Source: Prochlorococcus sp. AG-402-K22 (GTDB lineage: Bacteria > Cyanobacteriota > Cyanobacteriia > PCC-6307 > Cyanobiaceae). From it: a stretch of 64,000 nucleotides of DNA. The stretch lies in the NCBI GenBank assembly GCA_003216755.1, contig QCIJ01000006.1, forward strand, positions 20,831 to 84,830, written 5' to 3'. Positions 27,168-36,188 of the stretch are shown piece by piece. Each line of letters begins with the position of its first letter. The stretch's first letter is position 1. The translations under genes were made by a program, and so were the position numbers. The notes below the pieces were generated by a model. It saw only the letters and a list, made by a program, of their open reading frames with translations. It was not told the origin of the DNA and searched no databases.

Positions 27168-28313
27168 TTAATCGCTTAATAATCTTTTTACCTTTTCAAT
27201 TCCACCTTCAATAGATCTCGATTGAATTTTGAATTTAGACAAGATTTTTGAAGCTTTTTCAGAACGTTTACCTGTTTTACATATGGTGAAAACCTCTTTA
27301 ATTAAACTTTCCTTTTGAATAAATTCCAAGTCAGGCTTTTGGTTCAAATGACTTAGGGGGATTGATATAGAGCCCTCGATTGCAGAAGCAGAAAATTCTT
27401 CATTTTCCCTAACATCAATTAAAAGAATTTTGTTGGGTTTTACTTTATATAAGCTATTAAAATCATAAGCATTAATTCTGTTAATTTTACTATTTTTTGT
27501 AGAACATTCATCATCACTATAAAAGTCCATAAACTTAGAAAGATTTGTTATCTGTTTATTTACCTGATCACTTTTTAGATGTAATTTTTTCGTATTCATA
27601 TTCAAAAGATCAAAAACCATAATTTTTCCATCTAAAACCTCACCTTTTTTTAAAATAATTTTGATAATTTCATTCACCTGAATAATTCCTATTAGACCTG
27701 TTGATACACCCACAACTCCATATTCTGTACAGCTAGGGACGGCATTTTTTGAAGGTGATTCTGGTAGTAAGTCTCTTAAATTAGGACTAGTTTTATGTAA
27801 GTTAAACACGCTTACTTGTCCTTCAAAGCCCTGAACACTGCCAAAGACTAAAGGTTTATTTAGTATCAAGCATGCATCATTTATCAAATATCTTGTGCCA
27901 AAATTATCTGAGCAATCACAAATAATATCAAATTTTTGAATTATCCCTAGAGCATTTTTAGGATTAATTTTCTCAGCAAATGTCAATAATTCAGAATGAG
28001 GATTAATTTTTTTTATTCTTTCCTGGGCAGAATCAATTTTTAGACTACCTATAGTATCTGTTTCATGAATTATCTGTCTTTGGAGATTAGACTTCTCAAC
28101 GTAATCATTATCAACGATACCAATTTTTCCTATTCCTGCTGCAGCTAAATAAAGCAAAACAGAAGAACCAAGGCCACCTGCTCCAATACATAACACTGAG
28201 CTGTTTTTTAGACTTATTTGACCTTCATAACCTATCTCTTTGAGTGTTAAATGTTTTTGATATCTTTCTTTCTCATCTGTAGTTAAGAAATTATATTTAA
28301 TATTTTTGGACAT
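27168..28313 (-). CDS. moeB: ThiF/MoeB-family adenylyltransferase with rhodanese domain (MoeZ-like)
   Basis: Activates a ubiquitin-like sulfur carrier C terminus and transfers sulfur to it. Residues about 10-250 are the E1-like domain (VLCIGAGGLGSSVLLYLAAAG nucleotide loop, DCSDNFGTRYLINDAC, and catalytic-site VPSCTEYGVVGV). Residues about 285-381 are a rhodanese domain with active-site Cys in ICKTGKRS. The zinc CxxC pairs of E. coli MoeB are absent, as in MoeZ proteins. The partner could be MoaD, ThiS or another carrier; none is nearby. Confidence 0.9.
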   Translation of the reverse strand: MSKNIKYNFLTTDEKERYQKHLTLKEIGYEGQISLKNSSVLCIGAGGLGSSVLLYLAAAGIGKIGIVDNDYVEKSNLQRQIIHETDTIGSLKIDSAQERIKKINPHSELLTFAEKINPKNALGIIQKFDIICDCSDNFGTRYLINDACLILNKPLVFGSVQGFEGQVSVFNLHKTSPNLRDLLPESPSKNAVPSCTEYGVVGVSTGLIGIIQVNEIIKIILKKGEVLDGKIMVFDLLNMNTKKLHLKSDQVNKQITNLSKFMDFYSDDECSTKNSKINRINAYDFNSLYKVKPNKILLIDVRENEEFSASAIEGSISIPLSHLNQKPDLEFIQKESLIKEVFTICKTGKRSEKASKILSKFKIQSRSIEGGIEKVKRLLSD

Positions 28314-28606
28314 ACCGATTCTTTAACTTTTAAAAATTAAACTATGAAAATATAATAATTAAAATAAAAATTTTAGCCTTTTAAAAATTTCCTATTACTT
28401 AATTTTATTAATGTTTTTGTTAGAACTAGATGATAATGTGAAGTTTTTATAAATCAATTTTAAGTTTAAATATCTCCAGAAACTTTATATACCAACGTCT
28501 CTAAAAAATACAAAATGTTTCGGTTCCGAATTTTGCACAACAAAAAGGTAGTCAACAGGCGTTTTTTCCGATACTGTCTGGTTCATATATTAAGTTTACT
28601 GAATTC

Positions 28607-28972
28607 ATGAGTGATAACACTCCAGGGTCAAATCAAGACTCCGGCTCCGATACAAGCTCAGAAACCAAAAGCTTTTCAGAGAAGTACTCTGATGTTATGG
28701 GAAAAGTCAACGAAACCCTTGGTAATGTTGATTGGACTCAAATGGGGAAGTATGGCAAAGCGGCAGGTATAATAGCCGTTGTAGTCATAGCTCAGATAAT
28801 AATTAAAGTTGTCATTGACACGATTAACTTCTTCCCAATTCTTCCAGGTTTGCTAGAACTACTAGGTGTAATAGTAGTTGGCCAATGGAGCTGGCAGAAT
28901 CTTCGCACCAGTGAAAATCGTGAAGCTGTTTTAAATAAGGTACAAAATCTTAAAAAGACTTATTTAGGATAG
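28607..28972 (+). CDS. CAAD-domain thylakoid curvature protein (CurT-like)
   Basis: 121 residues: an acidic, Ser/Thr-rich N terminus (1-27), an amphipathic helix (KYSDVMGKVNETLGNVDW), two membrane segments (AAGIIAVVVIAQIIIKVVI and a second one ending LGVIVVGQWSW) and a basic C-terminal helix. This is the layout of the CAAD/CURT1 family, which bends thylakoid margins. A 31-codon upstream frame ends in an ATGA overlap with this start. The family call is good; the curvature role is inferred. Confidence 0.85.
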   Translation: MSDNTPGSNQDSGSDTSSETKSFSEKYSDVMGKVNETLGNVDWTQMGKYGKAAGIIAVVVIAQIIIKVVIDTINFFPILPGLLELLGVIVVGQWSWQNLRTSENREAVLNKVQNLKKTYLG

Positions 28973-28979
28973 TTCAAGA

Positions 28980-29858
28980 TTACATACTAATTATTGCTTT
29001 AAGGTAATCTTTGACTTGATTTAAATATGATCCTCCAAACATATTGGCATGATTCAATATGTGATAAAAATTATAAATTATCACTCTATTTTCAAAATTT
29101 TGCTTTAAGGGAAAAATTTTATGATACTCTTCATAAAATTCGTTTCCAAAACCTCCAAATATTTTGGTCATGGCTATATCTACTTCATGATCTGCCCACC
29201 ATGATGCTGGGTCAAATATAACCCCCTTACCACTTTGGTCCATTCCTGCATTTCCTGACCACAAATCACCATGAACAAGAGCATTTATTGGTTTATGATT
29301 TATCAATTCTGATTTAATTATTTCTTTAATTTTATTTATTGTCGCTTGATCTACAATGTTTGATTTGAGAATTGATAATTGTGGCATTATCCGTAAGTTT
29401 AAAAAACAATCTATCCAATTATCTTCCCAGCCTTTCTTCTGATCTGTCGTTCCAATAAAACCCTCAACTGGAAACCCAAACATTTTTGGATTAGATTCAG
29501 CTGATTTCAAGTGCATTTCTCCTAAACCTTTTCCGAGCTTTCTTTGGTCAAAGTTTTGCATATCTATCCATTCAATTAAAAGAAACTCTATATTTTTGAT
29601 ATTTTTATATGTAATAACTTCAGGAATAACTAAGTTTTCTTGATTAATATACTTTCTTAAATTTTGTAGACAATATTTTTCAAATTCAAGAAATTTTTTG
29701 TTTCTATCATTTCTTTTAAGGAAAAATTTTTTGTTTGAGAATTCTATTTGCCAGGCACTATGTATATCGCCACCATGGACTGGTTCAATACTTTTTGGAT
29801 AGGTTTCACCTAATTCAGTACAAATTTCGTTAACTTCAATAGGTGATAATTTTTGCAT
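28980..29858 (-). CDS. Fructosamine kinase family protein
   Basis: 292 residues from the ATG at 29858 (a TTG lies two codons upstream). Aminoglycoside-phosphotransferase-like fold: GGDIHSAWQI, FFLKRN with the ATP-contacting lysine, catalytic LVHGDLWSGNAG and metal-binding VIFDPASWWADHEVD. Homologues phosphorylate ketosamines to reverse protein glycation; the substrate here is not known. It is divergent from the crtD-like gene, with only 5 bp between start codons. Confidence 0.9.
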   Translation of the reverse strand: MQKLSPIEVNEICTELGETYPKSIEPVHGGDIHSAWQIEFSNKKFFLKRNDRNKKFLEFEKYCLQNLRKYINQENLVIPEVITYKNIKNIEFLLIEWIDMQNFDQRKLGKGLGEMHLKSAESNPKMFGFPVEGFIGTTDQKKGWEDNWIDCFLNLRIMPQLSILKSNIVDQATINKIKEIIKSELINHKPINALVHGDLWSGNAGMDQSGKGVIFDPASWWADHEVDIAMTKIFGGFGNEFYEEYHKIFPLKQNFENRVIIYNFYHILNHANMFGGSYLNQVKDYLKAIISM

Positions 29859-29863
29859 TTTCA

Positions 29864-31369
29864 ATGAGAAATTCCGAAATTGTTGTTGTTGGTGCCGGTA
29901 TAGCAGGACTCACTTCTGCAGCAATTTTATCAAAACAAGGTTTATCAGTGACTTTAATTGAATCTCATACTCAATCAGGAGGATGTGCCGGTACTTTTAA
30001 AAGAAAGAATTATATTTTTGATGTTGGTGCAACTCAAGTTGCGGGTTTAGAGAAAGGAGGAATACATTCTAGAATTTTTGATTTTTTAGATATCCCACCA
30101 CCTGAAGCTACAATTTTAGACCCTGCTTGCATTGTTGATTTAAATGATGGTGGTAAGCCCATACCTATTTGGTATGAAAAAAGTAAATGGATTGCTGAAC
30201 AAGAAATACAGTTTCCTGGGAGTCATAGATTTTGGAAACTTTGTACCCTCATACATCAAAGTAATTGGATATTTGCTAATAATAATCCTGTATTACCAAT
30301 AAGTAATTTTTGGGATTTTTCTCAACTTCTTAAAGCATTAGTACCATCAAATCTTGTCACAGGTATCTTAGTTAAATCTACTATTTTTGATTTATTGAGG
30401 ATTTGTGGATTATCCAAGAATGAGCGCCTGATAAAATTCTTAAATCTTCAACTAAAACTTTATTCTCAAGAGGACGTTTATAATACTGCAGCATTATATG
30501 GATCTACTGTTCTTCAGATGTGTCAACAGCCACATGGTCTGTGGCATCTTAAAAAATCTATGCAGTCTTTAAGTGAAGCATTAGAAAATTCATTGAGAAA
30601 AACTGGAGTTAAAATAATTTTTGGACAAAAAGTTCATTCTATAAATTTTGATGACGTAAATATGTGCTGGAAAGTATACGCTAATTCAAAAAAAAATTCT
30701 TTTATTTACCATGCAAAAGATTTGATTTATACTGCCCCTCCTCAATCTTTGCTCAAGCATTTGAAAGAACCTTTAAAAAGAAAAAAAAGTTATAAAAATC
30801 GACTTAATAATTTGCCTGATCCAAGTGGAGCTTTAGTTTTTTATTCAGCATTAAAAAAAGAAAATATTAAAAAAACTTCCTCAAATCATTATCAATTTGT
30901 TTCGAATGAATTTGGTTCTTTATTTGTCTCAATTAGTGATGATGGTGATGGAAGAGCACCAAAAGGTGAGGTTACTTTAATAGCTAGTATTTTTACCAAG
31001 ACAAAAGATTGGTTTGATCTAGATAAAAAAAATTACTTAAAGAAGAAAAAGGATTTTATGAAAAAAATATCGCTTGAATTGGAAAGTCAATTTGATATTG
31101 ATCCGGAAAATTGGCTTCATAGGGAATTAGCAACTCCTTTGGGATTTCAAAAATGGACTAATAGACCTTACGGAATAGTAGGCGGGCTTGGTCAAAATCC
31201 AGATATTTTTGGTTTATTTGGATTATCCAGTAGGACGCCTTTTGAAGGTTTATGGTTATGTGGAGACTCAATTTATCCAGGGGAGGGAACCGCAGGTGTT
31301 AGCCAATCTGCATTAATGGTTTCAAGACAAATTTTAGCTTCTAAAGGTATAGAAAAAATTAATTTATAA
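29864..31369 (+). CDS. CrtD-like carotenoid desaturase/isomerase family flavoprotein
   Basis: 501 residues from the ATG at 29864. N-terminal FAD motif VVVGAGIAGLTSA, then GGCAGTFKRKNYIFDVGATQVAGLE, and C-terminal LCGDSIYPGEGTAGVSQSAL, the pattern of phytoene-desaturase-related oxidoreductases. The GGIHSRIFDFLDIPPPEATILDP region resembles cyanobacterial C-3',4' desaturase CrtD more than carotene isomerase CrtH. Picocyanobacteria of this type are not known to make myxol, so the true substrate is uncertain. Its 3' end overlaps tyrA by 11 nt. Confidence 0.82.
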   Translation: MRNSEIVVVGAGIAGLTSAAILSKQGLSVTLIESHTQSGGCAGTFKRKNYIFDVGATQVAGLEKGGIHSRIFDFLDIPPPEATILDPACIVDLNDGGKPIPIWYEKSKWIAEQEIQFPGSHRFWKLCTLIHQSNWIFANNNPVLPISNFWDFSQLLKALVPSNLVTGILVKSTIFDLLRICGLSKNERLIKFLNLQLKLYSQEDVYNTAALYGSTVLQMCQQPHGLWHLKKSMQSLSEALENSLRKTGVKIIFGQKVHSINFDDVNMCWKVYANSKKNSFIYHAKDLIYTAPPQSLLKHLKEPLKRKKSYKNRLNNLPDPSGALVFYSALKKENIKKTSSNHYQFVSNEFGSLFVSISDDGDGRAPKGEVTLIASIFTKTKDWFDLDKKNYLKKKKDFMKKISLELESQFDIDPENWLHRELATPLGFQKWTNRPYGIVGGLGQNPDIFGLFGLSSRTPFEGLWLCGDSIYPGEGTAGVSQSALMVSRQILASKGIEKINL

Positions 31370-32198
31370 ATTTTTCTCTGATTTCTTTTGCTTCAGCAAG
31401 TTTCTTAGAGAGTAACTCCCAATTTTTTTCTTTTATAAGAGATTCGAATGTATTCAGTTTATTTTTAAAATTATTAATGGCATTTAAAACATTAATCTGA
31501 TTATTCATAGCTAAATCTAAACCTAGTTTTTCGTTGCCGCCACCCACTCTCGAAGTGTCAGCAAATCCTGTAGCAGCTAGCTTTTGGGTGAGATCTAATA
31601 AAGATTGATTATTTTTTGTATGTGCAGTTTCAATTAGGGTAGAAGCTAAAAATATAGGCAAATGAGAAATTAGAGATACTGCTTCATCATGCTCTTTTGG
31701 CGAAGCTTGACAAATTTCACAATCCATTGATTTTATTAGCTCGGAAATAGTTCTGACTGCATTGGAATCACTATTTTGTGTGGGAGTAATAATCCATTTT
31801 GCATTTTTAAAAAGACCTTCAAAACCTGAATCAACCCCTTTCTTTTCTGTTCCCGCCATTGGATGTGATCCAATAAATAGCGGATGTAAATTTTCCCATG
31901 TATTTACAATTGGTTCTTTAACAGAGCCTACATCAGTTACTATTGTTTCTTGCGGTATTGATGCAACTAATAGTTGAGATGGAATTATTAAATCTTTGAT
32001 AGGCAATGCCAAAATTATCAGCTCACATTTTTTTAATAAGCTGAGATCACAGCTAACAAAATTTGCAAGCTTTTTTTCCTTAGCTTTTTTCTCATTTAAT
32101 TCATTATTTGTTATTCCATAAATTATATGGTTTAGACTTTGGAGTTTTAATCCTAAAGAACCGCCAATTAAACCTAATCCTACTATTCCAATTTTCAT
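31359..32198 (-). CDS. tyrA: Prephenate/arogenate dehydrogenase
   Basis: Last or next-to-last step of tyrosine synthesis. 279 residues, typical for monofunctional cyanobacterial TyrA. Rossmann loop GIVGLGLIGGSLG (Gly7, 9, 12), TDVGSVKEPIV, FIGSHPMAGTEKKGVD and HDEAVSLISHLP with the catalytic histidines. Known cyanobacterial enzymes prefer arogenate and NADP. Converges on and overlaps the crtD-like 3' end by 11 nt. Confidence 0.94.
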   Translation of the reverse strand: MKIGIVGLGLIGGSLGLKLQSLNHIIYGITNNELNEKKAKEKKLANFVSCDLSLLKKCELIILALPIKDLIIPSQLLVASIPQETIVTDVGSVKEPIVNTWENLHPLFIGSHPMAGTEKKGVDSGFEGLFKNAKWIITPTQNSDSNAVRTISELIKSMDCEICQASPKEHDEAVSLISHLPIFLASTLIETAHTKNNQSLLDLTQKLAATGFADTSRVGGGNEKLGLDLAMNNQINVLNAINNFKNKLNTFESLIKEKNWELLSKKLAEAKEIREKFIN

Positions 32199-32293
32199 AG
32201 ATTGATTAATTCAATACTTTCTTATATTCATACCAATTTTTTGTATATTAGGTTCATAAATTTTGTATGTATTTGAAATTAAATTAATTATAA

Positions 32294-33742
32294 ATGCTTG
32301 AAATTTTAAGTCATCAACATTTGAAAAATTTTTTGAGAGATCAAAGTATTAATTGGGAACACATATATTCTTTTGGGAGGATAATTTCCAAGTGTATTGA
32401 GAATGATTCTACATATCTAATTAATTCAGAAATTTTCTCGAGTCATGATTGGTTACCTCCAATTTTGATTTCTCTATCTTTAAAGGAAGAAGATTCAATT
32501 TTTATTTTATCCGAAGAAAAAATTCAATTTATAAAAAGATTTCAGATTAATGCATTGAAAAATCTAGGTTTAAATTTCATTTTTAAAAATGATCAACTAA
32601 TTTTTGCAAATCATCATGTTCGCTTGATATCAATTGAAGATTTACTTAAAAATACCAATTCTCTTAATCTTAGAAATCATCGAATAGTTTACTCTGGAGT
32701 TGAAAATATAAAACAGGATTTAAAAAATCATTTTAGAATTTCTTTACTTAAAAAGGATTGGACAAAAAGTTATAAAGAATTTGAATTTATCAACCAAAAA
32801 TTTATTAAAGTATATGATTCATTTAAGAAAAAGTTCTTCATGAGAAATGTCTTAGGAAATAGTTACATCAATTTAGATGAAAAAGAAATTAGTTTTTTTT
32901 CAAACTTTTTTCAAGAAAATTCTTTTTTTTCTGATAAATTTTTAAGCGTTTACAAAGCATTAGCTCAAGGTTGGGCATGCTGGGTAAAATTAGATAATAC
33001 AAGTTTAGATTGGAATTTGTATTTGCAGCCAATAGATGAACTTTCTCAAATTAAGGAATTCTTTTTAAATAACAAATTTGTTTTTTTATCAGCTTTGAGA
33101 AAAGATAATTTTTTTCAAATTTATTTTAAAAAGCACAGTTTAGATATTGATTTAGTCATTAATCTTAAAAGTAATTTTGAAGAGAAAAAGATCTTATTAT
33201 ACATACCCTCTAAACAGTTGCTTCCTAATAATCCTCTTTTTACGAATTCAATATTGGATAAATGCAAAAAGTTAATACTTTTTAGAAAGGGTTTAACTTT
33301 AATTTTGTCTGACGATATTGATTTGAAAACTAACCTTGCTACAGAATTAGCCTCCAAGTACGGAAAGAGGGTTTTGCTTGAGACAATTCCTATTGATAAT
33401 AATGAAATTCTTTGCTCTAGTTATGACTGGTGGATTATGAATTCTTATTTAATACAAATTCCAGAACAAATTATTATTCCTTTATTTCCGATTCCGAATA
33501 TGTCAGAACCTATAAATTTAATTACAGTTTCTCATAAAAAAAAGCTTTCTCAAGATTGGTTTAGAGACTTTCTTCTTCCTCAAGCCAGAATAAAACTTGA
33601 AAGATCTATTTCTCCTTTAAGAAGAAATTCAGGTAAGTTAATAATTTTAGATGGAAGAGCGAATAAAAGAAACTGGGGAAGATTACTTTTGCAAAACATT
33701 CAACCATCAAAACAAATTAACTATATGTTACCTTTTGATTAG
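32294..33742 (+). CDS. DinG-like protein lacking helicase ATPase motifs
   Basis: 482 residues. The C-terminal segment FLLPQARIKLERSISPLRRNSGKLIILDGRANKRNWGR matches motif VI and following residues of XPD/DinG superfamily 2 helicases, and GLTLILSDDIDLKTNLATELASKYGKRVLL resembles the preceding helicase domain. However, no Walker A (GxGKT/S) and no DEAH box are visible, and the N-terminal half is poorly conserved in character. I read it as a decayed or repurposed DinG paralogue. The frame is intact, so it is kept as a gene rather than a pseudogene. Confidence 0.65.
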   Translation: MLEILSHQHLKNFLRDQSINWEHIYSFGRIISKCIENDSTYLINSEIFSSHDWLPPILISLSLKEEDSIFILSEEKIQFIKRFQINALKNLGLNFIFKNDQLIFANHHVRLISIEDLLKNTNSLNLRNHRIVYSGVENIKQDLKNHFRISLLKKDWTKSYKEFEFINQKFIKVYDSFKKKFFMRNVLGNSYINLDEKEISFFSNFFQENSFFSDKFLSVYKALAQGWACWVKLDNTSLDWNLYLQPIDELSQIKEFFLNNKFVFLSALRKDNFFQIYFKKHSLDIDLVINLKSNFEEKKILLYIPSKQLLPNNPLFTNSILDKCKKLILFRKGLTLILSDDIDLKTNLATELASKYGKRVLLETIPIDNNEILCSSYDWWIMNSYLIQIPEQIIIPLFPIPNMSEPINLITVSHKKKLSQDWFRDFLLPQARIKLERSISPLRRNSGKLIILDGRANKRNWGRLLLQNIQPSKQINYMLPFD

Positions 33743-33772
33743 GTTATGATTTTATAAATAACTTAAAGAAAT

Positions 33773-34018
33773 ATGGGAGAAGCAAAAAGACGAAAAACAC
33801 TCGGCTTACCCCCCAAAAATAGTAATACTAAAATTAAATATGATGATTCTCCAAGATTAGTTGAATGGCTGCCCTTTACAATCAATCAAAGAGATAATCT
33901 AATTAAATTAAGTATTAAGGCCAGTTGGTTTGGAATCGGAGGGTTAGCAATCTTATGGATTGTAGTGAGATTTGTCGGCCCTGCTGCTGGGTGGTGGACT
34001 TTGGCTGATTCTTTATAA
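33773..34018 (+). CDS. Small membrane protein, DUF2839-type
   Basis: 81 residues starting MGEAKRRKTLGLPP, then a polar section and one hydrophobic segment (about residues 50-70, ending IVVRFVGPAAGWW). This matches my recollection of the cyanobacterial DUF2839 family. The MGEAKRRK start is strongly recognisable. The function is unknown. It converges with recA, leaving a 2-nt gap. Confidence 0.8.
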   Translation: MGEAKRRKTLGLPPKNSNTKIKYDDSPRLVEWLPFTINQRDNLIKLSIKASWFGIGGLAILWIVVRFVGPAAGWWTLADSL

Positions 34019-34020
34019 AT

Positions 34021-35118
34021 CTAAGCTACTGTTTTTATATCATTAACAGCGATTGTATTACCGGGATTGCTATTTAATGCTTTCATTGAATTAGAACTGA
34101 CTTCAGTACCTTCTGTTAATTTCTCTTTAACCATAGATTCTACTTTATGCCTAATGTCTAAGTTTTGATCAAGCCAAATAATTGTATTATCTCTTCCTTG
34201 GCCAATATTTTCTCCTTCATAGCTATACCAAGCGCCTCTTCTTATTACGATATTAGTTTCTTCTGCTAAATCTAATAAACATCCTGTTGTACTAATACCT
34301 TTCCCGAAGAGAATATCAAACTCTGCAATCCTAAATGGTGGTGCAACTTTGTTTTTTGCTACTTTTACTTTTGCTCTTATGCCGTATTCTTCAGTACCTC
34401 TTTTAAGAGTTTGAATTCTTCTGATATCAAGTCTCACTGAGGCATAAAATTTTAATGCATTTCCTCCTGTGGTTGTTTCTGGATTGCCGTATGTAACGCC
34501 AATTTTTAAGCGTAATTGATTCAGGAATATTACCGTGCAACCAGATTTTCCAATATTTCCTGTTATTTTTCTCATTGCTTGACTCATTAGCCTTGCTTGG
34601 CTTCCAATTACGTGATCTCCCATCTCTCCTTCTATCTCGGCTCTTGGAGTTAATGCTGCGACCGAGTCAACAACTACAAGATCCACTGCACTCGATCTTA
34701 TAAGTTGGTCAACTATCTCTAGAGCCATTTCTCCAGTATCCGGTTGTGAAACTAATAAATTTTCAACATCAACTCCTAAAGAGGCTGCATAAACTGGATC
34801 GAGTGCATGCTCAGCATCAACAAATGCAGCTACTCCTCCATTTTTTTGAACCTCCGCAATCGCATGAAGCGTTAATGTAGTTTTTCCTGAACTTTCTGGT
34901 CCGTAAACTTCTACTACTCTTCCTTTGGGATAGCCTCCTCCTAATGCTAAATCTAAGGTGAGCGCTCCAGTAGATATTGTTTCTACTTTCATTCTTGAGG
35001 CGTCACCAAGTCTCATTATTGAACCTCGTCCAAAATTTCTTTCTATTTGACCTAAGACGAGACTTAATGCCTTGTCTTTTTCTTTTGATTCAGTTTTTTT
35101 CTTTTCTTCGAGGCTCAT
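34021..35118 (-). CDS. recA: Recombinase RecA
   Basis: Forms filaments on single-stranded DNA for strand exchange and stimulates LexA self-cleavage. 365 residues: Walker [10 protein letters not shown] at 73-81, the VDAEHALDP segment, [11 protein letters not shown] (Walker B), L1 loop [18 protein letters not shown] and L2 around [27 protein letters not shown]. The C-terminal tail is not the acidic E. coli type. A LexA-type operator lies 85-98 nt upstream of the start. Confidence 0.99.
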   Translation of the reverse strand: MSLEEKKKTESKEKDKALSLVLGQIERNFGRGSIMRLGDASRMKVETISTGALTLDLALGGGYPKGRVVEVYGPESSGKTTLTLHAIAEVQKNGGVAAFVDAEHALDPVYAASLGVDVENLLVSQPDTGEMALEIVDQLIRSSAVDLVVVDSVAALTPRAEIEGEMGDHVIGSQARLMSQAMRKITGNIGKSGCTVIFLNQLRLKIGVTYGNPETTTGGNALKFYASVRLDIRRIQTLKRGTEEYGIRAKVKVAKNKVAPPFRIAEFDILFGKGISTTGCLLDLAEETNIVIRRGAWYSYEGENIGQGRDNTIIWLDQNLDIRHKVESMVKEKLTEGTEVSSNSMKALNSNPGNTIAVNDIKTVA

Positions 35119-35202
35119 TGTCTGATTTATCGGTTAAGGTTCTTGTAATTATTCTAAATTTGGAATTTTTTATTTAAACCAAACTTCATAAATACAAATT
35201 AT

Positions 35203-35216
35203 AGTACATGTGTACT
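35203..35216 (-). promoter_or_regulatory. LexA (SOS) box upstream of recA
   Basis: AGTACATGTGTACT fits the cyanobacterial/Gram-positive-like LexA pattern RGTAC-N3-DGTWCB at every position; the arms AGTAC/GTACT are exact inverted repeats. It is 85-98 nt upstream of the recA ATG and 14 nt beyond the end of the HAD gene. Placement by recA, a core SOS gene, makes the assignment strong, though binding is inferred. Confidence 0.85.
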
Positions 35217-35230
35217 CTAGCTGATTATCT

Positions 35231-36007
35231 TTAAATTGCAACTAATTCCTCAAGATTACTTAATTTTAATAATGTTATTTCATTACTTAAATTATATCTA
35301 TCTGAATCTTTTAAATATCCCCAATCAGCTAGGAAGCATGGAATATGAGAAGTTTCTGTATTTTTCTTAAGATCAATTAGAGTTTTTTTCCTATCTTCTA
35401 TAAAACCTAAAATTTCATAAGTTTGTGTAAGCTTTTCAGCTATTTTGATTTTTGTTCCAGATTCATATCCAAAAATAAATTCTGGAAAAATATTTAATTG
35501 TCTAAGTATCTTTTCTGCAAATTGTTTTCCTTTTGTTGTTATTATTCCGGTTGTTATTTCTCTCTTCCTTAACTCTTTCATCAAATTTATAACTTCAAAA
35601 AATGGAACGTGTAAATTAACCCATGATTTAAAATCTTTATCAATTTGGTACTCTCGAGACTTATCTAGTATTTTTTGTAAATCTTTTGCAATCCAGAAAT
35701 TATTTTTTAATATCCTCTGGCAATTTTGATGATAATTATTAATGAAATCATTTTTATTATGATATTCTATTGGATTTTCTTTTTTTATAATTTCGTGGAC
35801 AATTAGAACCATTTCCCAACCATATTTAACCCAAGGTCTAATTTCTTTGAAAGTATTTGGTACTCTTTTATAAAGTCTTGGATCAAAAGAGATGTACGGT
35901 GAATTTAAATATTTTTCACAGGCCAGTAAAGAACTATGCCAATATTCATCCATTCCATCGACTATAACTCCATCAAAATCAAATAGAAATATTTTTTGAG
36001 AAGACAC
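35231..36007 (-). CDS. HAD-family hydrolase
   Basis: 258 residues. Motif I FLFDFDGVIVDGM with the nucleophilic Asp at the N terminus, motif II GIITTKGKQ (Thr), a lysine in GTKIKIAEKL and motif III GFIEDRKKTL (acidic). The cap is a large helical insert (about residues 20-140), subfamily IA-like. Start is GTG. The substrate is unknown; a phosphoglycolate-phosphatase-type sugar phosphatase is one possibility. It lies upstream of recA on the same strand but the SOS box separates them. Confidence 0.85.
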   Translation of the reverse strand: MSSQKIFLFDFDGVIVDGMDEYWHSSLLACEKYLNSPYISFDPRLYKRVPNTFKEIRPWVKYGWEMVLIVHEIIKKENPIEYHNKNDFINNYHQNCQRILKNNFWIAKDLQKILDKSREYQIDKDFKSWVNLHVPFFEVINLMKELRKREITTGIITTKGKQFAEKILRQLNIFPEFIFGYESGTKIKIAEKLTQTYEILGFIEDRKKTLIDLKKNTETSHIPCFLADWGYLKDSDRYNLSNEITLLKLSNLEELVAI

Positions 36008-36023
36008 TAATTAAATATTAGAA

Positions 36024-36095
36024 CTGGGCCGCTAGGATTCGAACCTAGGAATGTCGAGACCAAAACCCGATGCCTTACCACTTGGCGACGGCCCA
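36024..36095 (-). tRNA. trnQ: tRNA-Gln (anticodon TTG)
   Basis: 72-nt cloverleaf on the minus strand: acceptor TGGGCCG/CGGCCCA with discriminator G, D arm GCC-AAGTGGTAA-GGC, anticodon arm TCGGG-TTTTGGT-CTCGA with TTG, and T arm CCTAGGTTCGAATCCTAG. The weak U-A first pair and the G discriminator are the usual tRNA-Gln identity features. No CCA encoded. Confidence 0.97.
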
Positions 36096-36188
36096 TTGGA
36101 CTTCTAGTTTAATACATCAAAAGATTTTTTTCTATCAAAAAAAAACAAATTTTTTATAAAAAGGCGCAGGTTTTAAAAAGTAAAAATA

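Noticed and set aside
27660..27760. Loss of zinc cysteines in MoeB-like protein as degeneration
   Set aside because: MoeZ-type proteins with a rhodanese domain commonly lack these pairs; both catalytic cysteines are present.
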